Assembly (NCBI RefSeq): GCF_007993065.1
Contig: NZ_VOPL01000003.1
Span: 62,001 to 126,000 of the forward strand
DNA: 64,000 bases
Source of the DNA: Paracoccus aurantiacus
GTDB lineage: Bacteria; Pseudomonadota; Alphaproteobacteria; Rhodobacterales; Rhodobacteraceae
Direction: 5' to 3'
Shown here: positions 55,478 to 64,000 of the stretch, one piece after another
Layout: every line of letters begins with the position of its first letter
How positions within the stretch are numbered: the first letter of the stretch is position 1
The notes under the pieces: model-generated
The model's input: only the letters and a program-made list of their open reading frames with translations
What the model was told of the DNA's origin: nothing
Database searches by the model: none
Program-made: the position numbers and the translations under genes

Positions 55478-55844
55478 CGCTGGCTTCGGCGTTGCTGGAC
55501 GTGCCGGCCTTTTCCTCGGCGCGCTCGGCAAGGGACTCGGCGCGGGCGGCGAGTTCGGCCATCGCGTCCTGCACCTCGGACGCGACCATGCCGCTTGCGG
55601 CATTGCGGGTGCGCGCTAGCTCGCGTTCGGCAACCAAGGCGCGGTCTTCCATCGTGTTGAAGCGATCCGCCAGCATCAGCCCGGCCAGCAGAAGAAGGCG
55701 CGGCTCTGGCATGCGGCCGGCCTGTTCGGTGATTTTCTCTGCTTCTTCATCCAGAAGGGCGGCGGCGCGACGCAGCAGCCGTTCCTCGCCGTCCTGGGCC
55801 TGCAGGGAATATTCCTTGTGGCCGATCGTGAAGGTGACATCCAT
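55467..55844 (-). CDS. zapA: Cell division protein ZapA
   Basis: A 125-residue Z-ring stabiliser. DVTFTIGHKEYSLQAQDGEERLL opens the ZapA domain, followed by a long coiled coil through about residue 110. The C-terminal extension (AEEKAGTSSNAEASEKG) is longer than in E. coli. It starts 2 bp after the stop of the coiled-coil partner gene, so both are translated together. Confidence 0.9.
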   Translation of the reverse strand: MDVTFTIGHKEYSLQAQDGEERLLRRAAALLDEEAEKITEQAGRMPEPRLLLLAGLMLADRFNTMEDRALVAERELARTRNAASGMVASEVQDAMAELAARAESLAERAEEKAGTSSNAEASEKG

Positions 55845-55846
55845 GC

Positions 55847-56257
55847 TCAGCCCTCGCTGTTGTCGAACGCGACCACTTCGCCCGGCGCGGGCGAGACATT
55901 TTCGGCATAAGGCGCATCTGACGACAAGGGCGCGCGCGCAATCAGCGATTCGAGTTCGTCCATGATTTCGTCAAGCGCGGCAACTTCGGCCGCGCGCTCG
56001 GCCTTCAGGGCCTCGATCTCGGCCTTGAGATCGGCGTCAGCGGTGGTCGATCCGCCCGCCCCATCCTGCGCTGCCAGTCGCGCCTCGGCCTCGGCAAGTT
56101 GCTGTTTCAGTTGCGCGTTTTCGGCGCTTAGCTGTGCCAGCGCATCCGCGTCGCCGGCTGCGGAGGCCGCAGCGTCGCCGGTGCTGCGGTCAAGGGCGCG
56201 ATCGATGCGGCTGAGCGCCGCGTTCAGACGCTTTTCGCTGTCCGCAAAACTTGTCAT
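55847..56257 (-). CDS. Coiled-coil protein upstream of zapA
   Basis: A 136-residue, Ala/Glu-rich soluble protein with predicted coiled coil over about residues 8-30 and 40-105 (many heptads, e.g. LSAENAQLKQQLAEAEARL). It resembles the small coiled-coil proteins found upstream of zapA in Rhodobacteraceae, probably a ZapB-like or regulatory Z-ring partner. ATG 56257 (MTSFADSEK) selected; Met at 56272 would add five residues. No catalytic motif. Confidence 0.65.
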   Translation of the reverse strand: MTSFADSEKRLNAALSRIDRALDRSTGDAAASAAGDADALAQLSAENAQLKQQLAEAEARLAAQDGAGGSTTADADLKAEIEALKAERAAEVAALDEIMDELESLIARAPLSSDAPYAENVSPAPGEVVAFDNSEG

Positions 56258-56302
56258 TGGTCGTCCCGACAAAAAAACATGACGAATCTTGTGACACTAC
56301 TC

Positions 56303-56343
56303 TGTCCAAAAAACAAGGACAGGCGGGGAATTCCCGCCTGTCC
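56303..56343 (-). terminator. Rho-independent terminator after BCCT transporter (minus strand)
   Basis: An almost perfect palindrome GGACAGGCGGG (56317-56327) / CCCGCCTGTCC (56333-56343). Read on the minus strand it is followed by TTGTTTTTTGG (A-rich at 56305-56316 on plus). It ends the transporter message 46 bp after its stop. Confidence 0.9.
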
Positions 56344-56388
56344 AGCATGACTTGGCCGATCTGGCAAAGACCGGGAAAGATGCGCCTC

Positions 56389-58128
56389 TCAGCGCAGTTC
56401 CCGGCGCTCTCCCATCAGGCCCTTGACGATGGCCCAGCACGCGCCGAGCAGAACGATGGTGAAGGGGAAGCCGGTCGAAACCGCCATCGCCTGCAACGCA
56501 TCAAGTCCGCCTGCCAGCAGCAGCGCGATGGCGACCAGACCTTCGACGGTGCACCAGAACACGCGCTGCGGCACCGGCGAGTTCACCTTGCCGCCAGAGG
56601 CGATCGTGTCGATCACCAGCGAGCCGGAATCCGATGAGGTGATGAAGAACACGATGACAAGAATGATGCCGATGAAGCTGGTGATCGCCGTCCACGGAAG
56701 CTGTGAGAGCATCACAAACAGCTTGAGCTCAAGCGCTGCGTCCGAAATGCCCTGGAACCCTGCCAGCGTCAGCGAGATCGCCGTGCCGCCGAATGTGGTC
56801 ATCCACAGGACCGACACGATGGCCGGAACCAGCAGCACTGCGATCAGGAACTGACGCACCGTGCGGCCGCGCGAAACGCGCGCGATGAACATGCCGACAA
56901 ACGGTGACCAGCTGATCCACCACGCCCAGTAGAAAGCGGTCCAGCCGTGACGGAAGTTGTCATCGTCGCGCCCGAACGGGTTCGACAGCGGCAGCAATTC
57001 CTGTGCGTAGGATTTCAGGTTGGCGAAAAAGCCCGACAGGATTGCGGTGCTGGGCCCGACCACGATCACGAACAGAAGCAGCAGGAAGGCAAGGATCATG
57101 TTCGCCTCGGACAGGCGCTTGACGCCCTTGTCGACGCCGGTGATGACCGAAATGGTCGCCACGCCCGTGATCGCCACGATCAGCAGGATCATCGTCGTGT
57201 TCGACGCGGGCAGACCGAACAGGAAGTTCAGCCCGGCTGTCGCCTGTTGCGCACCGAAGCCAAGCGAAGTCGCCAGACCGAAGATCGTCGCAAAGACTGC
57301 GAGAATGTCGATCAGGTGACCCGGCCAGCCCCAGATGCGGTCCCCGAGGATCGGGTAGAAGACCGAGCGCATCGTCAGCGGCAGGCCCTTGTTGAACGAA
57401 AACAGTGCCAGTGCCAGTGCGACGATGGCATAGATCGCCCAGGGGTGCAGGCCCCAGTGGAAGATTGTCGCAGCCATGCCCAGACGCCGCGCGCCCAGTT
57501 CATCGCCGGCAGCGCCTTGCAGCGGCGCCCAATCGGTGCGCACGCCGTTTTCGACGACCGGCCCGGCAAGCGAGCTGTCAAAATGGCTCATCGGTTCGGA
57601 GACGCCGTAGAACATCAGCCCGATGCCCATGCCAGCCGCGAACAGCATCGCAAACCAGCTTCCGAGCGAGAAGTCCGGCGTCGCGTCCGGGCCGCCCAGA
57701 CGAACGCTGCCAAGCGGCGAGACGATCAGCCCCAGGCACAGCAACACAAAAATATTCGCGGCGAACAGGAAGAACCAGGCGAGGTTGCCGGTCAGCCAGT
57801 CGCGCATCCCTTGAAAGAAGGGGTCGAGCTGGTGCTGGAAGATCAGCGCGGCCAGCGTGATGCCAATCACGCAAAGCGAGGAAATCAGGAAAACCGGCTT
57901 GTGGACGTCGAATTCCAGCGTGAACGAATGCGCGAGGTTGTCCTGACCGATTTCATATTCGGTGTCGATCACCTCGGTCGCGCCTTCCGGGGCGGGCACG
58001 GGATCGGCTTCGGGTTCGCCCCCGTCGATGACCTCTTCGTGTCTTTCGCCATCAAGGATCGGCCGTTCATAGGCGGGATCGCCCGGATGGCCCTTCTGAT
58101 CTTGATGCGGATCATTTGGATCGGGCAT
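56389..58128 (-). CDS. BCCT-family osmolyte (betaine/choline/carnitine) transporter
   Basis: A 579-residue secondary transporter, 12 helices. Family signature GWTAFYWAWWISWSPFVGMF IARVSRG (two pieces here) covers TM8 with the Trp box. Notable is an acidic N-terminal cytoplasmic tail of about 78 residues before TM1, rich in Asp, Glu and Pro, where BetP-type osmosensing tails are usually basic and C-terminal. Here the C-terminal tail is very short (KGLMGERRELR). ATG 58128 has AAGGA. Divergent from a K+ uptake pair. Confidence 0.9.
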   Translation of the reverse strand: MPDPNDPHQDQKGHPGDPAYERPILDGERHEEVIDGGEPEADPVPAPEGATEVIDTEYEIGQDNLAHSFTLEFDVHKPVFLISSLCVIGITLAALIFQHQLDPFFQGMRDWLTGNLAWFFLFAANIFVLLCLGLIVSPLGSVRLGGPDATPDFSLGSWFAMLFAAGMGIGLMFYGVSEPMSHFDSSLAGPVVENGVRTDWAPLQGAAGDELGARRLGMAATIFHWGLHPWAIYAIVALALALFSFNKGLPLTMRSVFYPILGDRIWGWPGHLIDILAVFATIFGLATSLGFGAQQATAGLNFLFGLPASNTTMILLIVAITGVATISVITGVDKGVKRLSEANMILAFLLLLFVIVVGPSTAILSGFFANLKSYAQELLPLSNPFGRDDDNFRHGWTAFYWAWWISWSPFVGMFIARVSRGRTVRQFLIAVLLVPAIVSVLWMTTFGGTAISLTLAGFQGISDAALELKLFVMLSQLPWTAITSFIGIILVIVFFITSSDSGSLVIDTIASGGKVNSPVPQRVFWCTVEGLVAIALLLAGGLDALQAMAVSTGFPFTIVLLGACWAIVKGLMGERRELR

Positions 58129-58321
58129 GAAAATCCTTTCAGTTAATCTGTCATGTCTTGCGTCGCTTGTGAGGGGCGCGCTTATGTCACGTTCGGCGAA
58201 AGATTGCCACCCCACCGAACAAATGCCCGAAAATGTGTCATATTGCCGCATCGCCCGCACCGGTTGACGGCCCCGGCGGGGAATGGTCAAACCATTGGGG
58301 AAAAACAGGTCGCGGGGCATC

Positions 58322-58975
58322 ATGGGCAAGAAAAGACGCAGCTTCGTCGTGCTCGGGCTGGGAAGTTTCGGCAGCGTGGTGGCGAAGGCGCTTGCGGGTC
58401 TGGACAATCAGGTTCTCGGCATCGACATCAACGAGAGGCGCGTCGCGGACATGGCCGAGGAACTTGGCAATGTTGCCATTCTCGACGCGACCGATGATGC
58501 GGCTTTGCGAGAGGCCGGCGCTGGCAGCTATGACGTCGCGCTGGTTTCCATGGGCGACGATCTGGAAAGCAGCATCCTGACAGTGATGAACCTCAAGCTG
58601 ATCGGCATCGGCACGATCTGGGTCAAGGCCGACAGTCGCACTCATCATCGAATCCTGTCGAAGATGGGGGTGGATCGCGTGCTTCTGCCCGATATCGAGA
58701 TGGGGCGTCACACGGCGCAGATGCTGAACAACCCCGCTGTGCAGGATTACGTCGCACTCGGAAACGGCTACAGCGTCGTAAACCTGCAGATGCCCGATAC
58801 ACATGAAGACAGCCTGCTGGCCGATCTGGGGCTGGACCCTGCGGTGCGCGTTCTTGGCCTGATGCGCGGCACCGAATATCTGGCCGCCGCCCCGGACACG
58901 GTGCTGAAGGCCGGGGACCGGCTGCTTCTGCTGGGTCAGAAGGCCGAACTGACCGCCGTCAGCGGCAAGCTGTGA
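58322..58975 (+). CDS. ktrA: KtrA/TrkA-type regulatory subunit of K+ uptake system
   Basis: A 217-residue single-RCK cytosolic protein: Rossmann NAD/ATP site GLGSFGSVVAKAL near residue 11-23, then acidic GIDINERR, and a C-terminal RCK_C (TrkA_C) domain at about 135-217. It gates the membrane subunit with nucleotide binding. It overlaps the transporter gene start by GTGA. ATG 58322 sits behind GGGG; an upstream in-frame ATG at 58283 is less likely. Confidence 0.92.
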   Translation: MGKKRRSFVVLGLGSFGSVVAKALAGLDNQVLGIDINERRVADMAEELGNVAILDATDDAALREAGAGSYDVALVSMGDDLESSILTVMNLKLIGIGTIWVKADSRTHHRILSKMGVDRVLLPDIEMGRHTAQMLNNPAVQDYVALGNGYSVVNLQMPDTHEDSLLADLGLDPAVRVLGLMRGTEYLAAAPDTVLKAGDRLLLLGQKAELTAVSGKL

Positions 58976-60327
58976 CGCGCCGCGACCCTTCGCCGTTGCA
59001 GGTCGCGATGCGCCGCGCACAGCGGCTGCCGCCGCCTGCGGTGCTGGCGCTGCTTTACCTGGCGCTGGTGCTGGCCGGAAGCGTCGCCTTTTTGCTGCCT
59101 GCGGCGACAACGCAGCCGATTTCGGTCATGGATGCGATTTTCACCTCGACCTCGGCGGTGACGGTCACGGGGCTTTCGGTGATAGATATCCAGACCGGCC
59201 TGACATTCTGGGGCCAGTTGATCCTTCTGCTGCTGGTCCAGCTTGGCGGGCTGGGCCTGATGAGCTTTGCGGTGCTGATCCTGTCTGCGCTTGGCATGCC
59301 CATCGGCATCCGCCACCAGACCTATCTGCGCGAGGATCTGAACCAGACCTCGTTCACGAGCCTGACGAAGATGGTCGGGATCATCCTGCGCGTGGTGCTT
59401 CTGGCCGAACTGGCGGGCACGGCGCTGCTCTGCCTTGTATTCGTGCCGGAATTCGGGGTGAAAACGGGCGTCTGGCACGCAGCCTTTCATGCCGTTTCGG
59501 CCTTCAACAATGCGGGTTTCTCGACCTTTTCGACGGGGCTAGTTCCCTACGCCACCGATCCGATCATCAACCTCGTCATCCCGGCCTTGTTCATCATCGG
59601 CGGCATCGGCTACGTCGTGCTGTCAGACATCCGGCGGCGGAAATTCTGGACCGGCTGGGGTTTGCATACGCGGCTGATGGTCGTCGGAAGCCTGGTGCTG
59701 ATTTTCGTCGGGGTCACGCTTACCGCGGTTCTGGAATGGCAGAACCCGCGCACTCTGGCGGTCTATCCCGCAGCGGCTGACAGGCTGATGGTGGCGTGGT
59801 TTCAGGGCGTGACGCCGCGCACGGCGGGCTTTGCCACGACGGACATGGCCGGGCTGCACGATTCGACCGCGCTGCTTTTCATGGCGCTTATGGTGATTGG
59901 TGGCGGCCCGACCTCGACTGCGGGGGGAATGAAGGTCACGACAGTGATGGTCATGTTCCTCGCCACGCTGGCCTTCTTTCGTCGCCGGACCGAGATCTGG
60001 GCCTTCGGGCGTTCGATCGGGCTTGACGAGGTGCTGAAGGTCATGGCGCTGATCGCGATTGCCGCAGTCCTGAACTTCGCAGGTATTTTTCTGATTGCCG
60101 CGACGCATGACGGCGATTTTCTGAATATCAGCTTCGAGGTCGCCAGTGCTTTCGGCAATGCCGGGCTGACACGGGAATATACCGACGATCTGAGCACGCT
60201 GGGGCGCGTGGTCATCATGGTGATGATGTTCCTTGGCCGGGTCGGGCCGCTGACGCTTGGCTTTTTCCTTGCCACGCGCACGACACCGCGCGTCCGCTAT
60301 CCCGAGGGGCAGGTTCATCTTGGATGA
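58972..60327 (+). CDS. ktrB: KtrB/TrkH-type K+ transport membrane subunit
   Basis: A 451-residue K+ translocation subunit with four M1-P-M2 repeats. Selectivity-filter glycines appear in TSTSAVTVTGLS (first loop), AVSAFNNAGFSTFSTG (second), TPRTAGFATTDM (third) and SAFGNAGLTREY (fourth). GTG start at 58972 overlaps the ktrA stop. Hydrophobic except for a basic N-terminus. The pair matches the Ktr rather than the double-RCK Trk layout. Confidence 0.92.
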   Translation: MTRRDPSPLQVAMRRAQRLPPPAVLALLYLALVLAGSVAFLLPAATTQPISVMDAIFTSTSAVTVTGLSVIDIQTGLTFWGQLILLLLVQLGGLGLMSFAVLILSALGMPIGIRHQTYLREDLNQTSFTSLTKMVGIILRVVLLAELAGTALLCLVFVPEFGVKTGVWHAAFHAVSAFNNAGFSTFSTGLVPYATDPIINLVIPALFIIGGIGYVVLSDIRRRKFWTGWGLHTRLMVVGSLVLIFVGVTLTAVLEWQNPRTLAVYPAAADRLMVAWFQGVTPRTAGFATTDMAGLHDSTALLFMALMVIGGGPTSTAGGMKVTTVMVMFLATLAFFRRRTEIWAFGRSIGLDEVLKVMALIAIAAVLNFAGIFLIAATHDGDFLNISFEVASAFGNAGLTREYTDDLSTLGRVVIMVMMFLGRVGPLTLGFFLATRTTPRVRYPEGQVHLG

Positions 60328-60372
60328 TCCGGGCGGGCGGCATATAAGCGGCGGGCAATGAAGGGAAACACG

Positions 60373-60957
60373 ATGCGCAAGGCAGAGATCACCCGCAAGA
60401 CAGCCGAGACCGAGATCGAGGTCAGCGTGAACCTCGACGGGACCGGGGTCTATGACAACCAGACCGGCGTGGGTTTCTTTGACCACATGCTGGACCAGTT
60501 GTCGCGCCATTCGCTGATCGACCTGACGGTGCGCGCCACGGGCGACCTGCATATCGACGATCACCACACGGTGGAAGATGCGGGGATCGCGCTTGGGCAG
60601 GCGCTGGTGAAGGCGCTTGGCGACAAGAAGGGTATCCGGCGCTATGGCAGCTTCCTGCTGGCGATGGATGACGCGCTTGTGCGATCCGCGCTGGATCTGT
60701 CAGGGCGGGCCTATCTGGTGTGGAATGTCGATTTCCCGACCCAGAAGATCGGGACGTTCGATGTGGAGCTGGTGCGCGAATTCTTTCAGGCGCTGTCCAC
60801 GCATGGCGGCATCACCCTGCATGTCGATGCCTTGCACGGGATCAACAGCCACCACATCGCCGAGGCCGCGTTCAAATCCGTCGCCCGCGCGCTGCGCGAG
60901 GCGGTCGAGCCCGACCCCCGCAGTGATGCGCTGCCCTCGACGAAGGGCGCCTTGTGA
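60373..60957 (+). CDS. hisB: Imidazoleglycerol-phosphate dehydratase
   Basis: A 194-residue monofunctional HisB dehydratase of histidine synthesis. Two copies of the HHxxE metal motif are present: [12 protein letters not shown] near residue 61-72 and [11 protein letters not shown] near 160-170. ATG 60373 follows AAGGGA; ATG 60358 in frame adds five residues and sits over the ribosome site. It overlaps hisH at the junction. Confidence 0.95.
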   Translation: MRKAEITRKTAETEIEVSVNLDGTGVYDNQTGVGFFDHMLDQLSRHSLIDLTVRATGDLHIDDHHTVEDAGIALGQALVKALGDKKGIRRYGSFLLAMDDALVRSALDLSGRAYLVWNVDFPTQKIGTFDVELVREFFQALSTHGGITLHVDALHGINSHHIAEAAFKSVARALREAVEPDPRSDALPSTKGAL

Positions 60958-61592
60958 TGCGGGTTGCGCTTGTCGATTACGACAGCGGCAACCTGCATTC
61001 GGCCGAAAAGGCTTTCGCGCTGATGGGCCGCAAGACCGGGGCCGAGGTCTTCGTGACCTCGGAGCCGGAAGCGGTGGCGAGGGCCGACCGGATCGTGTTG
61101 CCGGGCGATGGCGCGTTTCCGGCCTGCAAGGCGGCGCTGGAGGCTGTGCCGGGCATGGTCGAGGTGCTGCGCGAGGCGGTCGAGGGTCGCGGGGTGCCTT
61201 TCATGGGGATCTGTGTGGGGATGCAGATGCTGGCCGATATTGGCCACGAATACCGCGACACGGCGGGGCTGGGCTGGATCGGCGGCAGGATCGACGCGAT
61301 CCGCCCTTCGGATGCCGCCCTGAAAGTGCCGCATATGGGCTGGAACGACCTGCGCCTCAGATCTCGGCATCCGGTTCTGGAGGGGATAACCGAAGGCGAT
61401 CACGCCTATTTCGTCCATAGCTGGCAGTTCCACCCGGCGGACTCGGCGCATCTGCTGGCGGATGTCGATTATGGCGGTCCGGTCACGGCCATCGTGGGCC
61501 GCGACAATATCGTCGGCACCCAGTTCCACCCGGAAAAATCGCAGGCCGTGGGTCTTCGCATCATCGAGAATTTCCTGAACTGGAAACCCTAG
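60957..61592 (+). CDS. hisH: Imidazole glycerol phosphate synthase glutaminase subunit
   Basis: A 211-residue class I glutamine amidotransferase working with HisF. Catalytic Cys lies in FMGICVGMQML near residue 82-92 and His/Glu in QFHPEKSQ near 187-194. The start is ATG 60957 or the adjacent GTG 60954; both overlap the hisB stop. A VOC gene follows 5 bp after. Confidence 0.95.
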   Translation: MRVALVDYDSGNLHSAEKAFALMGRKTGAEVFVTSEPEAVARADRIVLPGDGAFPACKAALEAVPGMVEVLREAVEGRGVPFMGICVGMQMLADIGHEYRDTAGLGWIGGRIDAIRPSDAALKVPHMGWNDLRLRSRHPVLEGITEGDHAYFVHSWQFHPADSAHLLADVDYGGPVTAIVGRDNIVGTQFHPEKSQAVGLRIIENFLNWKP

Positions 61593-61597
61593 GGCAG

Positions 61598-61963
61598 ATG
61601 CGGTTCATCAATCCCATCTGCTTTTCGGCCGATCTGGACCGCGCGCGGCGGTTCTATCGCGACTTGATGGGGTTGCGCATTCTGGAGGATGAAGGCGGTT
61701 TCGTCCGGTTCGAGGGCGGGTTTGCGCTGCATGAAGGACGCGCGCTGCATCGCACGGTCTTCGGAACCGATCCCGCGCCCGGTACTTTTGGGCGCGGCAA
61801 TCTGGTTCTGTATTTCGAGGATAACGATCTCGACGCCGCTTTCATCAGGATCGCGCCGGAGGTCGAGCTGATTCACCCGATCCAGCGCCAGCATTGGGGG
61901 CAGCGCGTTTTCCGCTTTCATGACCCCGACGGCCATATCGTCGAAATCGGCGATCCGGAATAG
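61598..61963 (+). CDS. VOC/glyoxalase-fold protein
   Basis: A 121-residue glyoxalase/bleomycin-resistance (VOC) fold protein. It begins RFINPICFSADLDRARRFYRDLMGLRILE, and ends FHDPDGHIVEIGDPE, where Asp/Glu and His are probable metal ligands. Role unknown: a lyase, isomerase or dioxygenase on a small substrate. It lies 5 bp after hisH in the same strand and may ride on the his operon. Confidence 0.88.
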   Translation: MRFINPICFSADLDRARRFYRDLMGLRILEDEGGFVRFEGGFALHEGRALHRTVFGTDPAPGTFGRGNLVLYFEDNDLDAAFIRIAPEVELIHPIQRQHWGQRVFRFHDPDGHIVEIGDPE

Positions 61964-61988
61964 AAAAGGCAGCCCCAAAGGGCCGCCC
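61964..61988 (-). terminator. Short terminator hairpin downstream of DUF2147 gene
   Basis: Stem GGCAGCCC (61968-61975) / GGGCCGCC (61980-61987) with one mismatch and a CAAA loop. The TTTT on the minus strand (AAAA at 61964-61967) serves the DUF2147 transcript; the plus-strand side has no T-run. Confidence 0.7.
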
Positions 61989-62008
61989 GTTCCGTCTACA
62001 GGTCTGGC

Positions 62009-62392
62009 TTACTGGATCCGCGCCCAGGTCTGGTTCTTGCAGATCAGCCCGCCTGCGACGCAGCCCGCAAGGCTCATCTGATTGCCGCTGACCGAGGCCT
62101 TGCCGTTATAGATCTTGCCATCGGCCGGACGCAGGACCTTGCCCTTGTAATTGCCATCGCCCTGCGGGGCCATGTCGATCACGATCTGCTTGCCGATATT
62201 GGGCGACTGGAATTCAGCCTTGTCCTTGAAGGTGCGGGTGATGGTGCCACAGAAGGCACCCCCGCAGGGACCGATCTGGACATAGGCAAATGCGCCCTCG
62301 TCCGGCTGGGTCTGCCACAACCCTTCGATCGGGTCGGCGGATGCGGCACCGGCCAGCAGGCCGAAAGCGGCGGCGAACAGGATTTTCTTCAT
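62009..62392 (-). CDS. DUF2147-family secreted protein
   Basis: A 127-residue secreted protein with signal peptide MKKILFAAAFGLLAGAASA, cleaved before DPIEGLWQTQPDEG. The mature domain is of the DUF2147 type: YVQIGPCGGAFCGTI with two cysteines, KGKVLRPADGKIYNGK and AGCVAGGLICKNQTW with two more. Function unknown. It is the only minus-strand gene inside the histidine cluster. ATG 62392 has GGAGGAG. Confidence 0.9.
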   Translation of the reverse strand: MKKILFAAAFGLLAGAASADPIEGLWQTQPDEGAFAYVQIGPCGGAFCGTITRTFKDKAEFQSPNIGKQIVIDMAPQGDGNYKGKVLRPADGKIYNGKASVSGNQMSLAGCVAGGLICKNQTWARIQ

Positions 62393-62558
62393 GGTTTCTC
62401 CTCCCAAAGATGCGGTTTGGTGCGATGAGAGGTCACGCCCGCGATTCCCGCAAGTATGACGTAGGGTCGAAGGTCCCGTTGACGCAGCTTCCGCTGCGCT
62501 TGCCCTGCCCGCGCCCCTGTGGCAAAGCGCGGCGAACCAAGCCGCCCGGAGCCGTGCC

Positions 62559-63278
62559 ATGATCCTTTACCCCGCCATCGACCTGAAGGACGGCAATTGC
62601 GTGCGCCTGCTGCGGGGCGACATGGAGGCCGCGACGATTTTCGGCTCCGATCCGGCAGCGCAGGCAAAAGCGTTTCAGGATGCCGGCGCGGAATGGCTGC
62701 ATCTGGTCGATCTGAACGGCGCTTTCGCAGGCCAGCCGGTGAACGCCGCAGCGGTCGAGGCGATCCTGCAGGCGACCGACATTCCCGCCCAGCTTGGCGG
62801 CGGCATCCGCGACATGGCGACAATCGAGATGTGGCTTAAGAAAGGCCTGAAGCGGGTGATCCTCGGCACCGTGGCCGTTGAAAACCCGGATCTCGTGCGC
62901 GACGCCGCCAGCGCCTTCCCGGGTCAGGTCGCCGTCGGCATTGACGCACGAAAGGGCTTTGTCGCGACCAAGGGCTGGGCCGAGGAAACGACCGTGCAGG
63001 CCACCGACCTTGCCCGCAGTTTCGAGGACGCGGGTGTGGCGGCCATCATTTATACCGATATCGACCGCGACGGCGCGATGCAGGGCCCGAACATCCCCGC
63101 GACTGAGGCGCTGGCGCGCGCGGTCAGCATCCCGGTCATCGCCTCGGGCGGGGTGTCGTCGATGGAAGACCTGACCGCGTTGCGCGATACCGGCGTGATC
63201 GCGGGCGCGATATCTGGCCGGGCGCTTTACGATGGCGCGCTGGATCTGAAGGCAGCACTTTACGCGCTTGCCGGCTGA
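62559..63278 (+). CDS. hisA: ProFAR isomerase (HisA)
   Basis: A 239-residue TIM-barrel isomerase of histidine synthesis. Catalytic Asp in [14 protein letters not shown] (residue about 8) and the second Asp in [14 protein letters not shown] (about 168-172) are in place, plus [11 protein letters not shown] (phosphate loop). Separated from hisH by a VOC gene and a reversed DUF2147 gene. Confidence 0.95.
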   Translation: MILYPAIDLKDGNCVRLLRGDMEAATIFGSDPAAQAKAFQDAGAEWLHLVDLNGAFAGQPVNAAAVEAILQATDIPAQLGGGIRDMATIEMWLKKGLKRVILGTVAVENPDLVRDAASAFPGQVAVGIDARKGFVATKGWAEETTVQATDLARSFEDAGVAAIIYTDIDRDGAMQGPNIPATEALARAVSIPVIASGGVSSMEDLTALRDTGVIAGAISGRALYDGALDLKAALYALAG

Positions 63279-63317
63279 CCCCTTCCCCTGCGCCGCCGCG
63301 CAGGCTATCACCCGCAT

Positions 63318-64000
63318 ATGCTGAAGACACGCATCATCCCCTGCCTTGACGTGGCCGATGGCCGGGTCGTGAAAGGCGTGAATTTCGTCGATCTTATCGA
63401 CGCGGGCGACCCGGTCGAGGCCGCGAAGGCCTATGACGCCGCCGGCGCGGACGAGATCTGCTTTCTGGACATCCACGCCACCCATGAAAACCGCGGCACC
63501 ATGTTCGACGTGGTGACGCGCACCGCCGAACAGTGCTTTGTGCCGCTGACCGTGGGCGGGGGCGTGCGCACGCATCACGATGTCCGCGCATTGCTGCTGG
63601 CAGGGGCTGACAAGGTGTCGTTCAATTCGGCTGCCGTGGCGGACCCGAACGTGCTGTCCGACGCCGCTGACCGTTTCGGCAGCCAATGCATCGTCTGCGC
63701 CATCGACGCCAAGACCGTGGCCCCCGGCAGATGGGAAATCTTCACCCATGGCGGGCGCAAACCGACCGGCATCGACGCGGTCGAATTCGCGCGTCTTGTC
63801 GCCGAAAAGGGCGCGGGCGAAATCCTTCTGACCAGCATGGACCGCGACGGCACGAAATCGGGCTTCAACCTGCCCTTGACCCGCGCCGTGGCCGATGCGG
63901 TGGACATTCCCGTCATCGCCTCGGGCGGGGTGGGCATGCTGGAACATCTGGTCGAAGGCGTGACCGAGGGCCATGCTAGCGCCCTTCTGGCCGCGTCCAT
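63318..64000 (+). CDS. hisF: Imidazole glycerol phosphate synthase cyclase subunit, truncated at right edge
   Basis: The first 227 codons of HisF, which cyclises the product released with His[17 protein letters not shown] (residues 9-24) bears the catalytic Asp11; [12 protein letters not shown] and [13 protein letters not shown] hold the phosphate loop and second catalytic Asp. About 25 residues are missing at the right window edge. Starts 39 bp after hisA. Confidence 0.95.
   Translation, partial: MLKTRIIPCLDVADGRVVKGVNFVDLIDAGDPVEAAKAYDAAGADEICFLDIHATHENRGTMFDVVTRTAEQCFVPLTVGGGVRTHHDVRALLLAGADKVSFNSAAVADPNVLSDAADRFGSQCIVCAIDAKTVAPGRWEIFTHGGRKPTGIDAVEFARLVAEKGAGEILLTSMDRDGTKSGFNLPLTRAVADAVDIPVIASGGVGMLEHLVEGVTEGHASALLAAS

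Overview
This 64 kb window is a high-GC chromosome segment from an alphaproteobacterium of the Rhodobacteraceae/Paracoccaceae, most likely Paracoccus or a close relative. The best anchors are a cytochrome c550-like gene (23461-23922) followed directly by aa3 oxidase subunit I (24168-25841). From memory, both proteins are very close to the Paracoccus denitrificans CycA and CtaDII sequences. Base composition looks even, genes are tightly packed with many 4-bp ATGA/GTGA overlaps, and I see no insertion sequence, integrase, phage block, CRISPR array or rRNA. The window is mostly core housekeeping DNA.

Left third (1-21.7 kb): truncated gltX; a coupled Zn-protease/pfkB/alaE run; a secreted intradiol dioxygenase-like protein; a TetR-controlled pair of small membrane proteins with a near-ideal operator; dtd; a DEAD-box helicase; a Bcr-type exporter; tdk; a DUF2270 membrane protein; a START-domain protein; an overlapping string of D-Ala-D-Ala carboxypeptidase, tmk, holB, tatD, MBL hydrolase and AEC transporter; and a minus-strand polyamine-type ABC importer (ATPase, binding protein, two permeases).

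Middle (21.8-46.4 kb): tRNA-Leu(GAG), a small lipoprotein, lipB, cytochrome c550, ctaD, DUF2244, DUF3008, yqeY, carA, a two-domain glycosyltransferase carrying an MshEN-like N-terminus, glnE, bpt, ilvBN, an M48 lipoprotein protease, YggU, a nitroreductase, an EI24 membrane protein, DUF1467, an orphan receiver-domain protein, a GNAT acetyltransferase, aspS, and a CPBP protease overlapping a GH25 lysozyme lipoprotein.

Right third (46.4-64 kb): a GlcD-type FAD oxidase divergent from a ClC chloride channel; lolD/lolC; radA; cvpA-purF; zapA with a coiled-coil partner; a BCCT osmolyte transporter divergent from a Ktr-type K+ uptake pair; and a histidine cluster hisB-hisH-(VOC, DUF2147)-hisA-hisF that runs off the right edge.

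I did not find an obviously new multigene defence or mobile system. The signals most worth following are: (1) the self-contained TetR/membrane-protein cassette at 4181-5535, with a 19-bp palindromic operator, a probably leaderless first gene and a CTG-started regulator; (2) the MshEN-glycosyltransferase, whose start codon sits in a 10-bp hairpin and which is preceded by a perfect TTAA-N7-TTAA (CtrA-type) box; (3) two more near-CtrA boxes before a lipoprotein and the orphan receiver gene; and (4) several hairpins or palindromes in intergenic spaces, including the cvpA-purF junction.
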